Source: Leclercia adecarboxylata (GTDB taxonomy: Bacteria; Pseudomonadota; Gammaproteobacteria; Enterobacterales; Enterobacteriaceae). From it: 64,000 nt of DNA. Shown one piece after another: positions 1 through 9,219 of the stretch. The position numbers were made by a program, and so were the translations under genes. The notes beneath the pieces were generated by a model, which was not told the origin of the DNA, did no database searches, and saw nothing but the letters and a program-made list of their open reading frames with translations. Position 1 is the stretch's first letter. Each line of letters opens with the position of its first letter. The stretch covers positions 124,001 through 188,000 of the forward strand of contig DERO01000008.1 in NCBI GenBank assembly GCA_002360945.1, read 5' to 3'.

Positions 1-541
1 GAAACACTGGAACATCAAGCCGGGGCAGGTGGAGATCATCAACCTGCAGCCACCGGCCATTATTGCCGCCTGGCAGCGTGGCGATATTGACGGAGCCTAT
101 GTCTGGTCGCCTGCGGTGAACGAACTCGAGAAAGACGGCAGCGTGCTGACCGACTCCGCCCAGGTGGGCCAGTGGGGCGCACCAACCCTCGACGTCTGGG
201 TTGTACGCAAAGACTTTGCCGAGAAGCATCCTGACGTGGTGAAAGCCTTCGCCAAAAGCGCCATCGACGCCCAGCAACCCTACATCGCCAACCCGGATGA
301 GTGGCTGAAACAGCCTGCCAACCTGGAGAAACTGGCCCGCCTGAGCGGCGTGCCGGAGGCCGACGTGCCCGGGCTGGTGAAGGGCAATACCTACCTGACC
401 CCCGCCCAGCAACAGCAGCAGCTGTCTGGCCCGGTGAATAAAGCGATTATTGATACCGCCGGCTTCCTGAAAGAGCAGGGCAAAGTGCCCGCGGTGGCGG
501 CGGATTACAGCCAGTACGTGACCGATCGCTTTGTGAAGTAA
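1..541 (+). CDS. tauA: Taurine ABC transporter, periplasmic taurine-binding protein (3' part)
   Basis: Binds taurine in the periplasm and delivers it to the TauBC importer for use as a sulfur source. Only the last 179 residues are present: the frame is open from base 2 to the left edge, so the GTG at 29 is internal, not the start. The visible part is the C-terminal lobe of an SsuA/TauA-type binding protein (GDIDGAYVW, GAPTLDVWVVRKDF, GNTYLTPAQQ) and ends at a TAA 9 bp before tauB. The family is about 320 residues, so some 140 residues including the signal peptide lie outside. First gene of tauABCD; in E. coli the operon is induced by sulfate starvation through CysB/Cbl, whose sites would be off the window. 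Confidence 0.97.
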   Translation, partial: KHWNIKPGQVEIINLQPPAIIAAWQRGDIDGAYVWSPAVNELEKDGSVLTDSAQVGQWGAPTLDVWVVRKDFAEKHPDVVKAFAKSAIDAQQPYIANPDEWLKQPANLEKLARLSGVPEADVPGLVKGNTYLTPAQQQQQLSGPVNKAIIDTAGFLKEQGKVPAVAADYSQYVTDRFVK

Positions 542-550
542 GGGGGCCGT

Positions 551-1318
551 ATGCTGAATATTACAAATCTGTACGCCGATTACGCTGGCAAGCCTGCGCT
601 GGAGGATATCAACCTGACGCTGGATAGCGGCGAGCTGCTGGTAGTGCTCGGTCCGTCCGGCTGCGGGAAGACCACGCTGCTGAATCTGATCGCCGGGTTT
701 GTACCCTATCAGCACGGCACCATTCAACTCGAAGGGAAAAAGGTGGAGGGCCCCGGCGCCGAGCGCGGCGTGGTTTTCCAGAACGAAGGGCTGCTGCCGT
801 GGCGTAACGTGCAGGAGAACGTCGCCTTCGGCCTGCAGCTGGCGGGCACCGCGCGGGAACAACGCCTGGCCATCGCCCGGGAGATGCTGAAAAAAGTGGG
901 CCTGGAAGGGGCGGAAAAACGCTTTATCTGGCAGCTCTCCGGCGGCCAGCGTCAGCGCGTCGGCATCGCCCGGGCGCTGGCGGCGAATCCGCAGCTGTTG
1001 CTGCTGGATGAACCCTTCGGCGCGCTGGATGCCTTTACCCGCGAGCAGATGCAAACCCTGCTGCTGCGCCTGTGGCACGAGACCGGCAAGCAGGTCCTGC
1101 TGATCACCCATGACATCGAAGAAGCGGTGTTTATGGCTACCGAGCTGGTGCTGCTTTCGCCGGGTCCAGGCCGGGTGCTGGAGCGTCTGCCACTCAACTT
1201 TGCCCGCCGCTTTGTGGCGGGAGAGCCGGTGCGCAGCATCAAGTCTGACCCCGAATTTATCGCCCAGCGCGAATACGTGCTGAGTCGCGTGTTTGAGCAG
1301 CGGGAGGCCTTCTCATGA
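551..1318 (+). CDS. tauB: Taurine ABC transporter, ATP-binding subunit
   Basis: Cytoplasmic ATPase that powers taurine import with TauA and TauC. The 255-residue protein has the full ABC motif set: Walker [10 protein letters not shown] at residues 34-42, a Q-loop in [11 protein letters not shown], signature LSGGQRQR near 129, Walker B LLLLDEP near 150 and the switch histidine in LLITHD. Length equals the family norm. The ATG lies 9 bp after the tauA stop with GGGGGC upstream, and the stop overlaps tauC by an ATGA junction, which implies translational coupling. SsuB, the alkanesulfonate paralogue, is the alternative, but the adjoining tauC-tauD genes decide for taurine. Confidence 0.97.
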   Translation: MLNITNLYADYAGKPALEDINLTLDSGELLVVLGPSGCGKTTLLNLIAGFVPYQHGTIQLEGKKVEGPGAERGVVFQNEGLLPWRNVQENVAFGLQLAGTAREQRLAIAREMLKKVGLEGAEKRFIWQLSGGQRQRVGIARALAANPQLLLLDEPFGALDAFTREQMQTLLLRLWHETGKQVLLITHDIEEAVFMATELVLLSPGPGRVLERLPLNFARRFVAGEPVRSIKSDPEFIAQREYVLSRVFEQREAFS

Positions 1319-2142
1319 GCATTGTGGTGAATGACAAAACGGCAGGCAAACGCCTGACCCTGCGCTGGCCCTTCTCCCGCCAGCTGACGCTCAGCGTCAG
1401 CACCCTGCTGGTGCTGCTGGCCGTGTGGTGGGCCGTAGCGGCAGCGCAGTGGGTAAGCCCGCTGTTCCTGCCGCCGCCGGGCCAGGTGCTGGTGAAACTG
1501 TTCACCATCGCCGGTCCGCAGGGGTTTATGGATGCCACGCTGTGGCAGCATCTGGCGGCCAGCCTGGGGCGCATTCTGGTGGCCCTGCTGGCGGCGGTGA
1601 TCCTCGGTATCCCGGTGGGCATTGCGATGGGCTTAAGCCCGACGGTGCGGGGGATCCTCGATCCGTTGATTGAGCTTTATCGCCCGGTGCCGCCGCTGGC
1701 CTATCTGCCGCTGATGGTGATCTGGTTTGGCATCGGCGAGACCTCGAAGATCCTGCTGATCTACCTGGCGATTTTCGCCCCGGTGGCGATGTCGGCGGTG
1801 GCGGGGGTCAAAAGCGCCCAGCAGGTGCGGATCCGTGCGGCGCAGTCGCTGGGTGCCAGCCGCGCCCAGGTGCTGTGGTTTGTGATTTTACCCGGCGCGC
1901 TACCGGAGATCCTGACCGGACTGCGTATCGGGCTCGGGGTCGGCTGGTCAACGCTGGTGGCGGCTGAACTGATCGCCGCCACGCGCGGGTTAGGCTTTAT
2001 GGTCCAGTCGGCGGGGGAGTTCCTGGCGACGGACGTGGTACTGGCAGGGATCGCGGTGATCGCCGTGATCGCCTTCGGATTAGAACTGGGGCTGCGCGCG
2101 CTTCAGCGCCGCCTGACGCCCTGGCATGGAGAGATACAATGA
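1315..2142 (+). CDS. tauC: Taurine ABC transporter, permease subunit
   Basis: Inner-membrane permease of the taurine importer. The 275 residues show a short cytoplasmic N-terminus, a first membrane segment near 25-45 and about five more, with the EAA-type coupling loop [15 protein letters not shown] near residue 172 followed by [13 protein letters not shown], where the TauB ATPase docks. BPD_transp_1 family, length as in E. coli TauC. The ATG overlaps the tauB stop (ATGA) and its own stop overlaps the tauD start in the same way, so tauB, tauC and tauD are read as a tightly coupled unit. Confidence 0.97.
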   Translation: MSIVVNDKTAGKRLTLRWPFSRQLTLSVSTLLVLLAVWWAVAAAQWVSPLFLPPPGQVLVKLFTIAGPQGFMDATLWQHLAASLGRILVALLAAVILGIPVGIAMGLSPTVRGILDPLIELYRPVPPLAYLPLMVIWFGIGETSKILLIYLAIFAPVAMSAVAGVKSAQQVRIRAAQSLGASRAQVLWFVILPGALPEILTGLRIGLGVGWSTLVAAELIAATRGLGFMVQSAGEFLATDVVLAGIAVIAVIAFGLELGLRALQRRLTPWHGEIQ

Positions 2143-2990
2143 GTGAACGTCTGACCATTACCCCGCTGGGGCCGTACATTGGCGCGCAGATTTCCGGTCT
2201 GGATGTGACCCGGCCATTAAGCGATAACCAGTTTGAGCAGCTCTATCATGCGGTGCTGCGCCATCAGGTGGTGTTCCTGCGCGAGCAGGCGATCACCCCG
2301 CAGCAGCAGCGCGCCCTGGCGCTCCGTTTCGGCGATCTGCATATCCACCCGGTCTATCCGCACGCGGAAGGGGTGGAGGAGATCATCGTCCTGGATACCC
2401 ACAACGATAATCCGCCGGACAACGATAACTGGCACACCGATGTCACCTTTATTGAGACCCCGCCCGCCGGGGCGATCCTCGCCGCCAAACAGCTGCCGGA
2501 GAGCGGGGGAGATACCCTGTGGGCCAGCGGGATTGCGGCATTTGAGGCGTTATCTGCCCCGTTCCAGCAGCTGCTGAGCGGCCTGCGGGCGGAGCATGAT
2601 TTCAAAAAATCCTTCCCGGAGTACAAGTACCGTAAGACGGAACAGGAGCATCAGCGCTGGCTGGAGGCGGTGGCGAAAAACCCGCCGCTGCTGCATCCGG
2701 TGGTGCGTACTCATCCGGTCAGCGGCAAGCAGGCGCTGTTCGTCAACGAAGGGTTCACCACGCGGATTGTGGATCTGAGCGAGAAAGAGAGTGAGGCGCT
2801 GCTGGGGTTCCTGTTTGCCCATATTACTAAGCCGGAGTTCCAGGTCCGCTGGCGCTGGCAGGAGAACGATCTGGCGATCTGGGATAATCGGGTGACGCAG
2901 CATTACGCCAATGCCGATTATCTGCCGCAGCGGCGGATTATGCAGCGGGCAACGATTTTGGGGGATAAGCCTTTCTTCCGTGCGGGCTGA
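2139..2990 (+). CDS. tauD: Taurine dioxygenase, Fe(II)/2-oxoglutarate dependent
   Basis: Cytoplasmic enzyme that hydroxylates taurine, giving sulfite and aminoacetaldehyde, with 2-oxoglutarate turned into succinate and CO2. The 283-residue protein has the facial iron triad: H99 and D101 in NWHTDVTF and a distal His near 255 in NRVTQHYAN. Length matches E. coli TauD. It starts in an ATGA overlap with tauC and is the last gene of the operon; a REP pair follows directly and could protect the 3' end of the message. Together with TauABC it makes taurine a sulfur source. Confidence 0.98.
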   Translation: MSERLTITPLGPYIGAQISGLDVTRPLSDNQFEQLYHAVLRHQVVFLREQAITPQQQRALALRFGDLHIHPVYPHAEGVEEIIVLDTHNDNPPDNDNWHTDVTFIETPPAGAILAAKQLPESGGDTLWASGIAAFEALSAPFQQLLSGLRAEHDFKKSFPEYKYRKTEQEHQRWLEAVAKNPPLLHPVVRTHPVSGKQALFVNEGFTTRIVDLSEKESEALLGFLFAHITKPEFQVRWRWQENDLAIWDNRVTQHYANADYLPQRRIMQRATILGDKPFFRAG

Positions 2991-2991
2991 T

Positions 2992-3067
2992 TGCCGGGTG
3001 GCGGCTACGCCTTACCCGGCCTACAACACCTGCTCGCGTAGGCCCGGTAAGCGTAGCGCCACCGGGC
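2992..3067. repeat. REP pair (BIME) between tauD and the olsF-like gene
   Basis: Two oppositely oriented REP units: TGCCGGGTGGCGGCTACGCC then a spacer, then GTAGGCCCGGTAAGCGTAG ending in CCACCGGGC. The same unit recurs at 4836, 38831, 52604 and 58398. It lies between two convergent genes and ends 1 bp before the stop codon of the next gene, so it probably serves as a shared transcript-end structure. Confidence 0.9.
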
Positions 3068-3068
3068 G

Positions 3069-4757
3069 TTACAGATGCGGCTCAATATACCGCTGATAGC
3101 GGTTCGCCTTCAGGTAACACAAATCCACCAGCACCAGCCCGTCCACGCAGTTGCTGAACGCCGGGTCGCTGCCGAAATCGATAAACTGCACGCCGCCGGG
3201 CTCGCATAGCTCGGAATATTGCTTGTAGAGCGGCGGGATACCGCATCCCAGATTGCCGAGCAGCGATTTCAGCCGGGTCAGATCCTCCACGTAATCCTCG
3301 CCACCAAACTGCGCCAGCACCTCGGGTAGCGAGGCGGGATAAGGGCGTCGCGAGGCGGCCAGCGGATGGCTGGCCGGGAACCACAGTCGGTAAAATGCCA
3401 CCAGCAGATCCCGCGCTGCGGGGGGTAATCCACCGGAGATAGAGACCGGCCCGAACAGGTAGCGATAGTGCGGATAGCGCGCCAGCCAGGCCCCAATCCC
3501 CGACCACAGGTAGTCCAGCCCGCGTCGTCCCCAGTAGCGCGGCTGAATAAAGCTGCGCCCCAGTTCAATGCCATGCTCAAGGATGTCCTGCATCTTGTCG
3601 TCATAGTGGAACAGGCTGTAGCTGTAGAGCGCCTCGGGTTCACGCATCGCCGTCGGGATAAAGCGGTAGGCACCGACGATCTCCAGATCCTCGTCATCCC
3701 ACAAAATCAGGTGCAGATAGTCATCATCAAAGCTGTCGGTGTCCCGGCGCTTGCCGCTGCCTTCCCCCACCGCGCGAAAGGCGATCTCCCGCAGCCGTCC
3801 CAGCTCGCGCAGGATTGGTGCCTCTTCCTGGCCGTTGCGCTGCCACAGATAGATGCTTTTGCCATCGGCGGTGGTGCCCAGAGACTCCGCCTGCGCCAAC
3901 TCGCGCTTCAGCGTCGCGCGGTCTTCCGCCCGGGCAATGGCGGATTCGGTTTTGAACACCCCCGGCAGCCCCTTGCCGAGACGCAGCACGTGCTGGCGGC
4001 ACTGCTCGGCCATTTCACGCGGGGAGAGCGTGGGGCTGAACCAGTGACTCCAGCCGATCTGCTGACCGATTTTCACCGGCAGGCGGCTGTGGCGACGGCG
4101 GAACATCTGCTGCATCAGCAGCAGCATCGACAGGTTCGGGGAGAGCAGGGTGCTGGCATAGAACAGCAGGCTGTTGCGGGCGTGGATATTCATCGGCAGC
4201 AGCGGCGCGCGGAATTTGCCCGCCAGCTTGATAAAGCCGGGGTGCCACTTTTTATCGCGGATCCCGGTGCGGGTCGGGCGGGAGACTTCCCCGGCCGGGA
4301 AGAAGATCAGCACCCCGGCGTTTTGCAGGTGCTGCTCCATCAGGGTGAACGATGATTTCGCCGTCCGTCCGCCCATGTTGTCCACCGGGATAAACAGCGA
4401 GCTCAGCGGCTCCAGATGCGTCAGCATGCGGTTGGTCACCACCTTCACATCCCGGCGCACCCGGGAGACGGCATACAGCAGCGCCAGCCCGTCCAGCGTA
4501 CCTGTGGGGTGGTTAGCCATAACGATCAGCGGGCCGTGAGTGGGGATCTGTTCGAGGTCGTGAGCCGGAATGGTGCAGAGGATATCGAGATGTTCCAGAA
4601 CCTGTTCCACCATATCCAGCCCCTTCAGGTGGCGGTGGTCGGCGGCAAACTGCCGGAACTCATCTTCGTGGAATAACTTCTTTAACAGCCTTTTTTGCCA
4701 GGGTGCAGGCCTCGCCTGCGGCCAAAGGTCATCGAGAACGCTGTCGAGACTAAACAT
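3069..4757 (-). CDS. olsF: Bifunctional PlsC/OlsB-type acyltransferase, probable ornithine lipid synthase (OlsF-like)
   Basis: Two acyltransferases in one 562-residue chain. The N-terminal half is a PlsC-like O-acyltransferase: NHPTGTLDG (H83, D89) and FFPAGEVSRP near 152-161, the usual H(X)nD and FPEG-type blocks. The C-terminal half, from about residue 310, is an OlsB/GNAT-type N-acyltransferase with LRELGRLREIAFRAVGEG, KRRDTDSFDDDYLHL and IVGAYRF. This order is that of OlsF, where the C-terminal part N-acylates ornithine and the N-terminal part adds the second acyl chain to give phosphate-free ornithine lipid at the inner membrane. The start is the ATG at 4757, preceded by AGGAGGTG, not the longer in-frame ATG at 4862. 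It lies downstream of hemB on the same strand, with a 118-bp gap. Older databases call such proteins hemolysin or GNAT protein. The enzyme activity is inferred; K-12 has no gene here. Confidence 0.8.
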   Translation of the reverse strand: MFSLDSVLDDLWPQARPAPWQKRLLKKLFHEDEFRQFAADHRHLKGLDMVEQVLEHLDILCTIPAHDLEQIPTHGPLIVMANHPTGTLDGLALLYAVSRVRRDVKVVTNRMLTHLEPLSSLFIPVDNMGGRTAKSSFTLMEQHLQNAGVLIFFPAGEVSRPTRTGIRDKKWHPGFIKLAGKFRAPLLPMNIHARNSLLFYASTLLSPNLSMLLLMQQMFRRRHSRLPVKIGQQIGWSHWFSPTLSPREMAEQCRQHVLRLGKGLPGVFKTESAIARAEDRATLKRELAQAESLGTTADGKSIYLWQRNGQEEAPILRELGRLREIAFRAVGEGSGKRRDTDSFDDDYLHLILWDDEDLEIVGAYRFIPTAMREPEALYSYSLFHYDDKMQDILEHGIELGRSFIQPRYWGRRGLDYLWSGIGAWLARYPHYRYLFGPVSISGGLPPAARDLLVAFYRLWFPASHPLAASRRPYPASLPEVLAQFGGEDYVEDLTRLKSLLGNLGCGIPPLYKQYSELCEPGGVQFIDFGSDPAFSNCVDGLVLVDLCYLKANRYQRYIEPHL

Positions 4758-4835
4758 GGGGGCACCTCCTGCTGTCCTGCTCAGACAGTAGAAGCGCCAG
4801 ATGTCGGTGGTATTGCAGCGGAGTGAAGCTTGTAT

Positions 4836-4868
4836 GTAGGCCGGGTCAGGCGAAGCCGCCACCCGGCA
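4836..4868. repeat. Single REP unit
   Basis: GTAGGCCGGGTCAGGCGAAG followed by CCGCCACCCGGCA forms one REP hairpin in the 118-bp gap between hemB and the olsF-like gene, 7 bp beyond the hemB stop codon. Confidence 0.8.
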
Positions 4869-4875
4869 CTACGGA

Positions 4876-5850
4876 TTAACGCAGAATTTTCTTCTCGGCC
4901 AGATCCAGCGCGAAGTAGCTGAAGATCAGATCCGCGCCCGCACGTTTGATCGCGCCGAGGCTCTCAAGGATCACTTTCTCTTCGTCGATCGCTCCCGCCT
5001 GGGCGGCGAATTTGATCATCGCGTACTCACCGCTCACCTGATAGGCGCCCAGCGGCAGCTCGGTGCGCTCGCGGATATCGCGCAGGATGTCCAGATACGC
5101 GCCGGCCGGTTTCACCATCAGGCAGTCGGCACCCTGGGCTTCGTCGAGCAGTGATTCGCGGATCGCTTCGCGGCGGTTCAGCGGGTTCATCTGATAGGTT
5201 TTGCGATCGCCTTTCAGCGCGGTGCCCGCTGCTTCACGGAACGGACCGTAGAAGGAGGAGGCGAATTTGGTGGAGTAGGACATGATCGCGGTATCGGTGA
5301 AGCCCGCGGCGTCCAGCGCCTGGCGAATGGCCTGCACCTGGCCGTCCATTGCGGCGGACGGGGCGATAAAGTCAGCGCCTGCGGCGGCAGCCACCACCGC
5401 CTGTTTGCCCAGGTTGAGCAGGGTCGCGTCGTTGTCCACGCCATGATCGCACAGCACGCCGCAGTGGCCGTGGGAGGTGTATTCGCAGAAGCAGGTGTCA
5501 GACATGACGATCATCTCTGGCACCGTGTCTTTGGCGATGCGCGACATACGCGCCACCAGACCGTCCTCTTTCCAGGCATCGCTGCCGGTGGCGTCGGTAT
5601 GGTGGGAGATGCCGAAGGTCATGATTGACCGGATACCGGCATTGGCGATGCGCTCAATTTCGCGCGCCAGGTGTTTCTCCGGAATACGCATTACCCCCGG
5701 CATGGCCTCGATGGCTTTGTAGTCATCGATCTCTTCTTCAACAAAAATCGGCAACACCAGATCGTTTAAGGTCAGTGTTGTCTCTTCAAAAAGCGCGCGC
5801 AGAGCCGGGGATTTGCGCAGACGACGGGGACGAGCAATTAAATCGTTCAT
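4876..5850 (-). CDS. hemB: Delta-aminolevulinic acid dehydratase (porphobilinogen synthase)
   Basis: Condenses two 5-aminolevulinate molecules to porphobilinogen, the second common step of heme and siroheme synthesis. The 324-residue protein carries the zinc cysteine cluster [14 protein letters not shown] near residues 118-131, the first active-site Lys in [13 protein letters not shown] (about 195) and the Schiff-base Lys in SGEYAMIKF (about 247). Length and ends match E. coli HemB ([14 protein letters not shown] at the start). It is read leftwards, away from the AT-rich region that precedes the autotransporter. A small hairpin (CCCGC/GCGGG, 5932-5946) lies upstream but I cannot assign it a role. 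Confidence 0.98.
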   Translation of the reverse strand: MNDLIARPRRLRKSPALRALFEETTLTLNDLVLPIFVEEEIDDYKAIEAMPGVMRIPEKHLAREIERIANAGIRSIMTFGISHHTDATGSDAWKEDGLVARMSRIAKDTVPEMIVMSDTCFCEYTSHGHCGVLCDHGVDNDATLLNLGKQAVVAAAAGADFIAPSAAMDGQVQAIRQALDAAGFTDTAIMSYSTKFASSFYGPFREAAGTALKGDRKTYQMNPLNRREAIRESLLDEAQGADCLMVKPAGAYLDILRDIRERTELPLGAYQVSGEYAMIKFAAQAGAIDEEKVILESLGAIKRAGADLIFSYFALDLAEKKILR

Positions 5851-6377
5851 GATATGCCTGACGAGTGTGAATCAAAGAGGGCCAGTGTACCCGAAATGCC
5901 TCCGGACTGTTTTACTAAAGTTGTCGTTTAGCCCGCAGAATGCGGGGCGGGCAAACCTGAGTTTATTTCCCTCTTTACATTTTATCGTCTGAAATAAGTT
6001 TACGCTCTATTTACGTGAGACAAATCTGTGCCAAAAATATATCCAACCCAGGTATCATCTTAATCTGGCGTGATTTTATTTTTATGTGCGCCATGTTACT
6101 TATTTATTTTCTGTCTTAATTGCTTTTATTTGATAACCCACAATGATCTTTCGCCTTTTGTTAATTCACTTTCGAATAAACTTAACCTATTGAAATAAAA
6201 TATTATTTTTATTATTTTTTATATTTCAAAAAGTATTCAGGTTATTCTGTCTGTTTCCGGACATAATTGCTGGATTCATTGAACCATTTTGTTTTGAGAC
6301 TGCATAATTCGCCTCGCAATATATTTGCACTGTATTTACGGACAAACTTGCTTACGTCCCTGAGGAGGGATGACCCA
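5851..6377. other. AT-rich intergenic region between hemB and the autotransporter
   Basis: 527 bp without a credible gene. From about 5960 onward it is strikingly AT-rich compared with its neighbours (runs such as TATTATTTTTATTATTTTTT near 6200). It must hold the divergent promoters of hemB and of the autotransporter. The composition is typical of H-NS-bound DNA upstream of horizontally spread surface genes. No operator could be identified with confidence. Confidence 0.6.
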
Positions 6378-9152
6378 ATGCAAACATGGAAAAAGAAACT
6401 TGTTGTATCTCAACTTGCATTAGCCTGCACGCTGGCTATCGCTTCTCAGGCCAATGCAAAAGATATTTCTGGTAGCACTTACAACACTTTTGGTTACGAT
6501 AATACCGCCACCTCGGCCTGGTATAACGGATATACCGACTGGAATTACTCTTCTGCGGCCCACGATGGCGATATCTATCCCGTCATCAATAAGTCGACCG
6601 TAAACGGCGTGATCTCAGCCTATTACCTGGATGATGGCGCGGGCGGTCGTGCCAATTCTCTGTCTATTTCCAACAGCACTATCAACGGGATGATCACCTC
6701 TAAGTGCATGACCACCGAGTGCGCGGGCGGACTGAACGCCGACGGTACTACGCATCAGCAGTACGATCGTTTTGCGCTGACGGTGGACAACACCACCATC
6801 AACGACACCTATGAGCATTACGCTTACGAGGTGGTGAACGGCACCACAAGCACCACCCAATACTGGGATACTCACGCGCTGGGCAACGCCATTACCCTCG
6901 ACGTGGAATCTGACATCGTTATCCAGAACAACTCCCGCGTCGCCGGGATCACCCTGACTCAGGGTTATCACCAGTTGGATAACACCCCGTACGATTCTGT
7001 CACCGGCATCGAAGACAACAGCCATGTCTTCACCAACACCCTGCAGGTGAAGGACTCCGTTGTCACCTCCGGCGCCTATAGCGATCTCGGCACCAGCGGC
7101 TTCTATGGCCAGTCGGCAAAACCGAGCGATTACGGCGAAAGCTCAGCTACCGCCTCTGACGATGCGGCGCTGATTGTTAGCGCAAGCAGCGCGGATAACG
7201 CCATGCGCACCACGGCGAACTTCGATCACTCCACCCTGACCGGCGACGTGCTGTTCACCAGCACCTTCGACAACAACTTCTACCCGAATGGCGATCCGGC
7301 CACCGATACCACCGCTGACGGCGTCTACAACCCGACCACCAACGGCTGGGACGGGACCGACAAACTGGATCTGACTCTGACCAACGGCAGCAAGTGGGTC
7401 GGTGCGGCGGTCTCCAGCGTTGAGGCGATTGGGCCTGCTCAGATGTATGGCCTCGGCTACAGCAGCGTCGACTGGCGCAGCCTGGTGCCCAACAGCATCT
7501 GGCCAGAATCGACCTTCAACAGCAACGGTCACCTGGTGGGTAACCAGGTTTATCAGAGCGGGATCTTCAATGTCGCGCTGGATAACGGTTCCGAGTGGGA
7601 TACCCGTAAGCAGTCCAATATCGATACCCTGACCGTCAACAACCGTTCGCAGGTGAACGTGGAGAGCTCCAGCCTGCTGGCTGACAGCATCACGCTGACT
7701 AACGCCTCAACCATGAATATCGGTGATTCCGGTGGTGTGGCGACCGACAGTCTGTACCTCGACAGCTCCAGCCTGACCACTCTGACTCAGGAAACCGCCG
7801 AGCTGTACGCCAACACCATTACCGTGGATAACCGTGCAGAGCTGGCGCTGGGTCTGGGCCAGGTCGACACTCACAAACTGGTGCTGACCGACGGCGGTGT
7901 GCTGAACGTTGCCAGCCGCGATTACGTGTTCAATTCCGATCTGAACAACGCCCGCTACGTCACCAATGATATCCATCAGGCAGAGTACGACTTCGGGACA
8001 ATCGCCCTGAACTCGGATGGTCACCTGGCGGTGAACGGTGAAGTGTCCGGTAACTACAAAGTGCGTCTGGATAACGCAACCGGTGCCGGTTCGGTTGCCG
8101 ATTACAAAAACAAAGAGATCGTCCGCATTTACGATAACAACGCGGATACGCAGGCCAGTTTCACCGCGGCTAACAAAGCCGATCTTGGGGCTTATACCTA
8201 TCAGGCTCAGCAGCAGGGCGACACCGTGGTGCTGCATCAGGAACGTCTGACCGATTACGCCAACATGGCGCTGAGCATTCCGTCTGCCAATACCAACATC
8301 TGGCATCTGCAGCAGGATGCGCTGGCTAACCGTCTGACCAACAGCCGTCACGGCCTGGCCGACAAGGGTGGCGCCTGGGTGAACGTCTTCGGCGGCAATT
8401 TCGACGGCGATAACGGCACTATCCACTACGATCAGGACGTCAGCGGCATCATGGTGGGTCTCGATACACATATTGATGGCAACAATGCCGACTGGATCTT
8501 CGGTGCGGCAGCGGGCTTTGCCAAAGGTGATATGAACGATCGCAGCGGCCAGGTGGATCAGGATAGCCAGACCGCGATGCTGTACTCCGCGGCGCGCTTT
8601 GCTAACGATGTCTTCATCGATAGCTCCCTGAGCTACTCGCGCTTCAATAACGATCTCTCTGCCAATATGAGCACGGGTGAATACGTCGATGGCAACACCA
8701 CGACCGACGCCTGGGGCTTTGGGCTGAAACTGGGCTACGACTGGAAACCGAACGATGCCGGTTACCTTACCCCGTATGCCGCAATCTCTGGTCTGTTCCA
8801 GTCAGGCGACGACTACCGCCTGAGCAACGATCTGCGCGTAGGCAGCCAGTCTTACGACAGCATGCGTTATGAAGTCGGTTTCGACGCGGGTTACACCATC
8901 GGTTACGGCGACGATCAGGCGCTGACGCCGTTCTTCAAACTGGCCTGGGTGTATGACGATGCCGGTGAAGATGCCAAAGTTAACGGTGATAACATCGATA
9001 ACGGAGTGAAAGGTTCTGCGGTTCGTGTGGGGCTGGGTACGCAGTTTAGCTTCACCAAAAACTTCAGTGCTTACACTGATGCCACTTACCTCGGTGGTGG
9101 TGATGTTGATCAAAACTGGGGCGCCAACCTCGGTGTGAAATACACCTGGTAA
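6378..9152 (+). CDS. Autotransporter (type Va) adhesin-like outer membrane protein
   Basis: A 924-residue autotransporter. Residues 1-27 (MQTWKKKLVVSQ to QANA) are a signal peptide; residues 28 to about 655 are a Thr/Asn/Ser/Asp-rich passenger with many short repeats of the type SxLTxxNxS expected for a beta-helix; from about 660 (GGAWVNVFGGNFDGD) to the terminal GVKYTW is a 12-strand beta-barrel translocator. The start at 6378 is preferred over the in-frame ATG at 6267 because GAGGAGGG lies 9 bp upstream and the signal peptide follows at once. The position between hemB and iprA is that of yaiT in E. coli K-12 (broken there by an IS) and of the EhaB/UpaC group in pathogenic strains. One Cys pair (CMTTEC) lies in the passenger. 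A role in adhesion or biofilm is inferred from the family only. Confidence 0.9.
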   Translation: MQTWKKKLVVSQLALACTLAIASQANAKDISGSTYNTFGYDNTATSAWYNGYTDWNYSSAAHDGDIYPVINKSTVNGVISAYYLDDGAGGRANSLSISNSTINGMITSKCMTTECAGGLNADGTTHQQYDRFALTVDNTTINDTYEHYAYEVVNGTTSTTQYWDTHALGNAITLDVESDIVIQNNSRVAGITLTQGYHQLDNTPYDSVTGIEDNSHVFTNTLQVKDSVVTSGAYSDLGTSGFYGQSAKPSDYGESSATASDDAALIVSASSADNAMRTTANFDHSTLTGDVLFTSTFDNNFYPNGDPATDTTADGVYNPTTNGWDGTDKLDLTLTNGSKWVGAAVSSVEAIGPAQMYGLGYSSVDWRSLVPNSIWPESTFNSNGHLVGNQVYQSGIFNVALDNGSEWDTRKQSNIDTLTVNNRSQVNVESSSLLADSITLTNASTMNIGDSGGVATDSLYLDSSSLTTLTQETAELYANTITVDNRAELALGLGQVDTHKLVLTDGGVLNVASRDYVFNSDLNNARYVTNDIHQAEYDFGTIALNSDGHLAVNGEVSGNYKVRLDNATGAGSVADYKNKEIVRIYDNNADTQASFTAANKADLGAYTYQAQQQGDTVVLHQERLTDYANMALSIPSANTNIWHLQQDALANRLTNSRHGLADKGGAWVNVFGGNFDGDNGTIHYDQDVSGIMVGLDTHIDGNNADWIFGAAAGFAKGDMNDRSGQVDQDSQTAMLYSAARFANDVFIDSSLSYSRFNNDLSANMSTGEYVDGNTTTDAWGFGLKLGYDWKPNDAGYLTPYAAISGLFQSGDDYRLSNDLRVGSQSYDSMRYEVGFDAGYTIGYGDDQALTPFFKLAWVYDDAGEDAKVNGDNIDNGVKGSAVRVGLGTQFSFTKNFSAYTDATYLGGGDVDQNWGANLGVKYTW

Positions 9153-9162
9153 CACGCCTGAT

Positions 9163-9189
9163 GCGGGGAGGCTTGCCTCCCCGCTTTTT
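9163..9189 (+). terminator. Rho-independent terminator of the autotransporter gene
   Basis: Perfect 9-bp stem GCGGGGAGG / CCTCCCCGC with loop CTTG followed by TTTTT, 10 bp after the stop codon. It isolates the autotransporter transcript from iprA. Confidence 0.93.
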
Positions 9190-9219
9190 AGCGTTAGTTA
9201 AGGATGACTCGAGACCTGC

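Noticed and set aside
2992..3067. The repeated GCCGGGTGGCGGC units as a CRISPR array
   Set aside because: Units come as opposed pairs at scattered intergenic places, without regular spacers or cas genes; they are REP/BIME elements.
4758..4875. A Pho box for the olsF-like gene
   Set aside because: The only CTGTC-like element (CTGTC-N7-GACAG, 4772-4788) is a short inverted repeat beside the ribosome site and lacks the 11-bp direct-repeat form of a Pho box.
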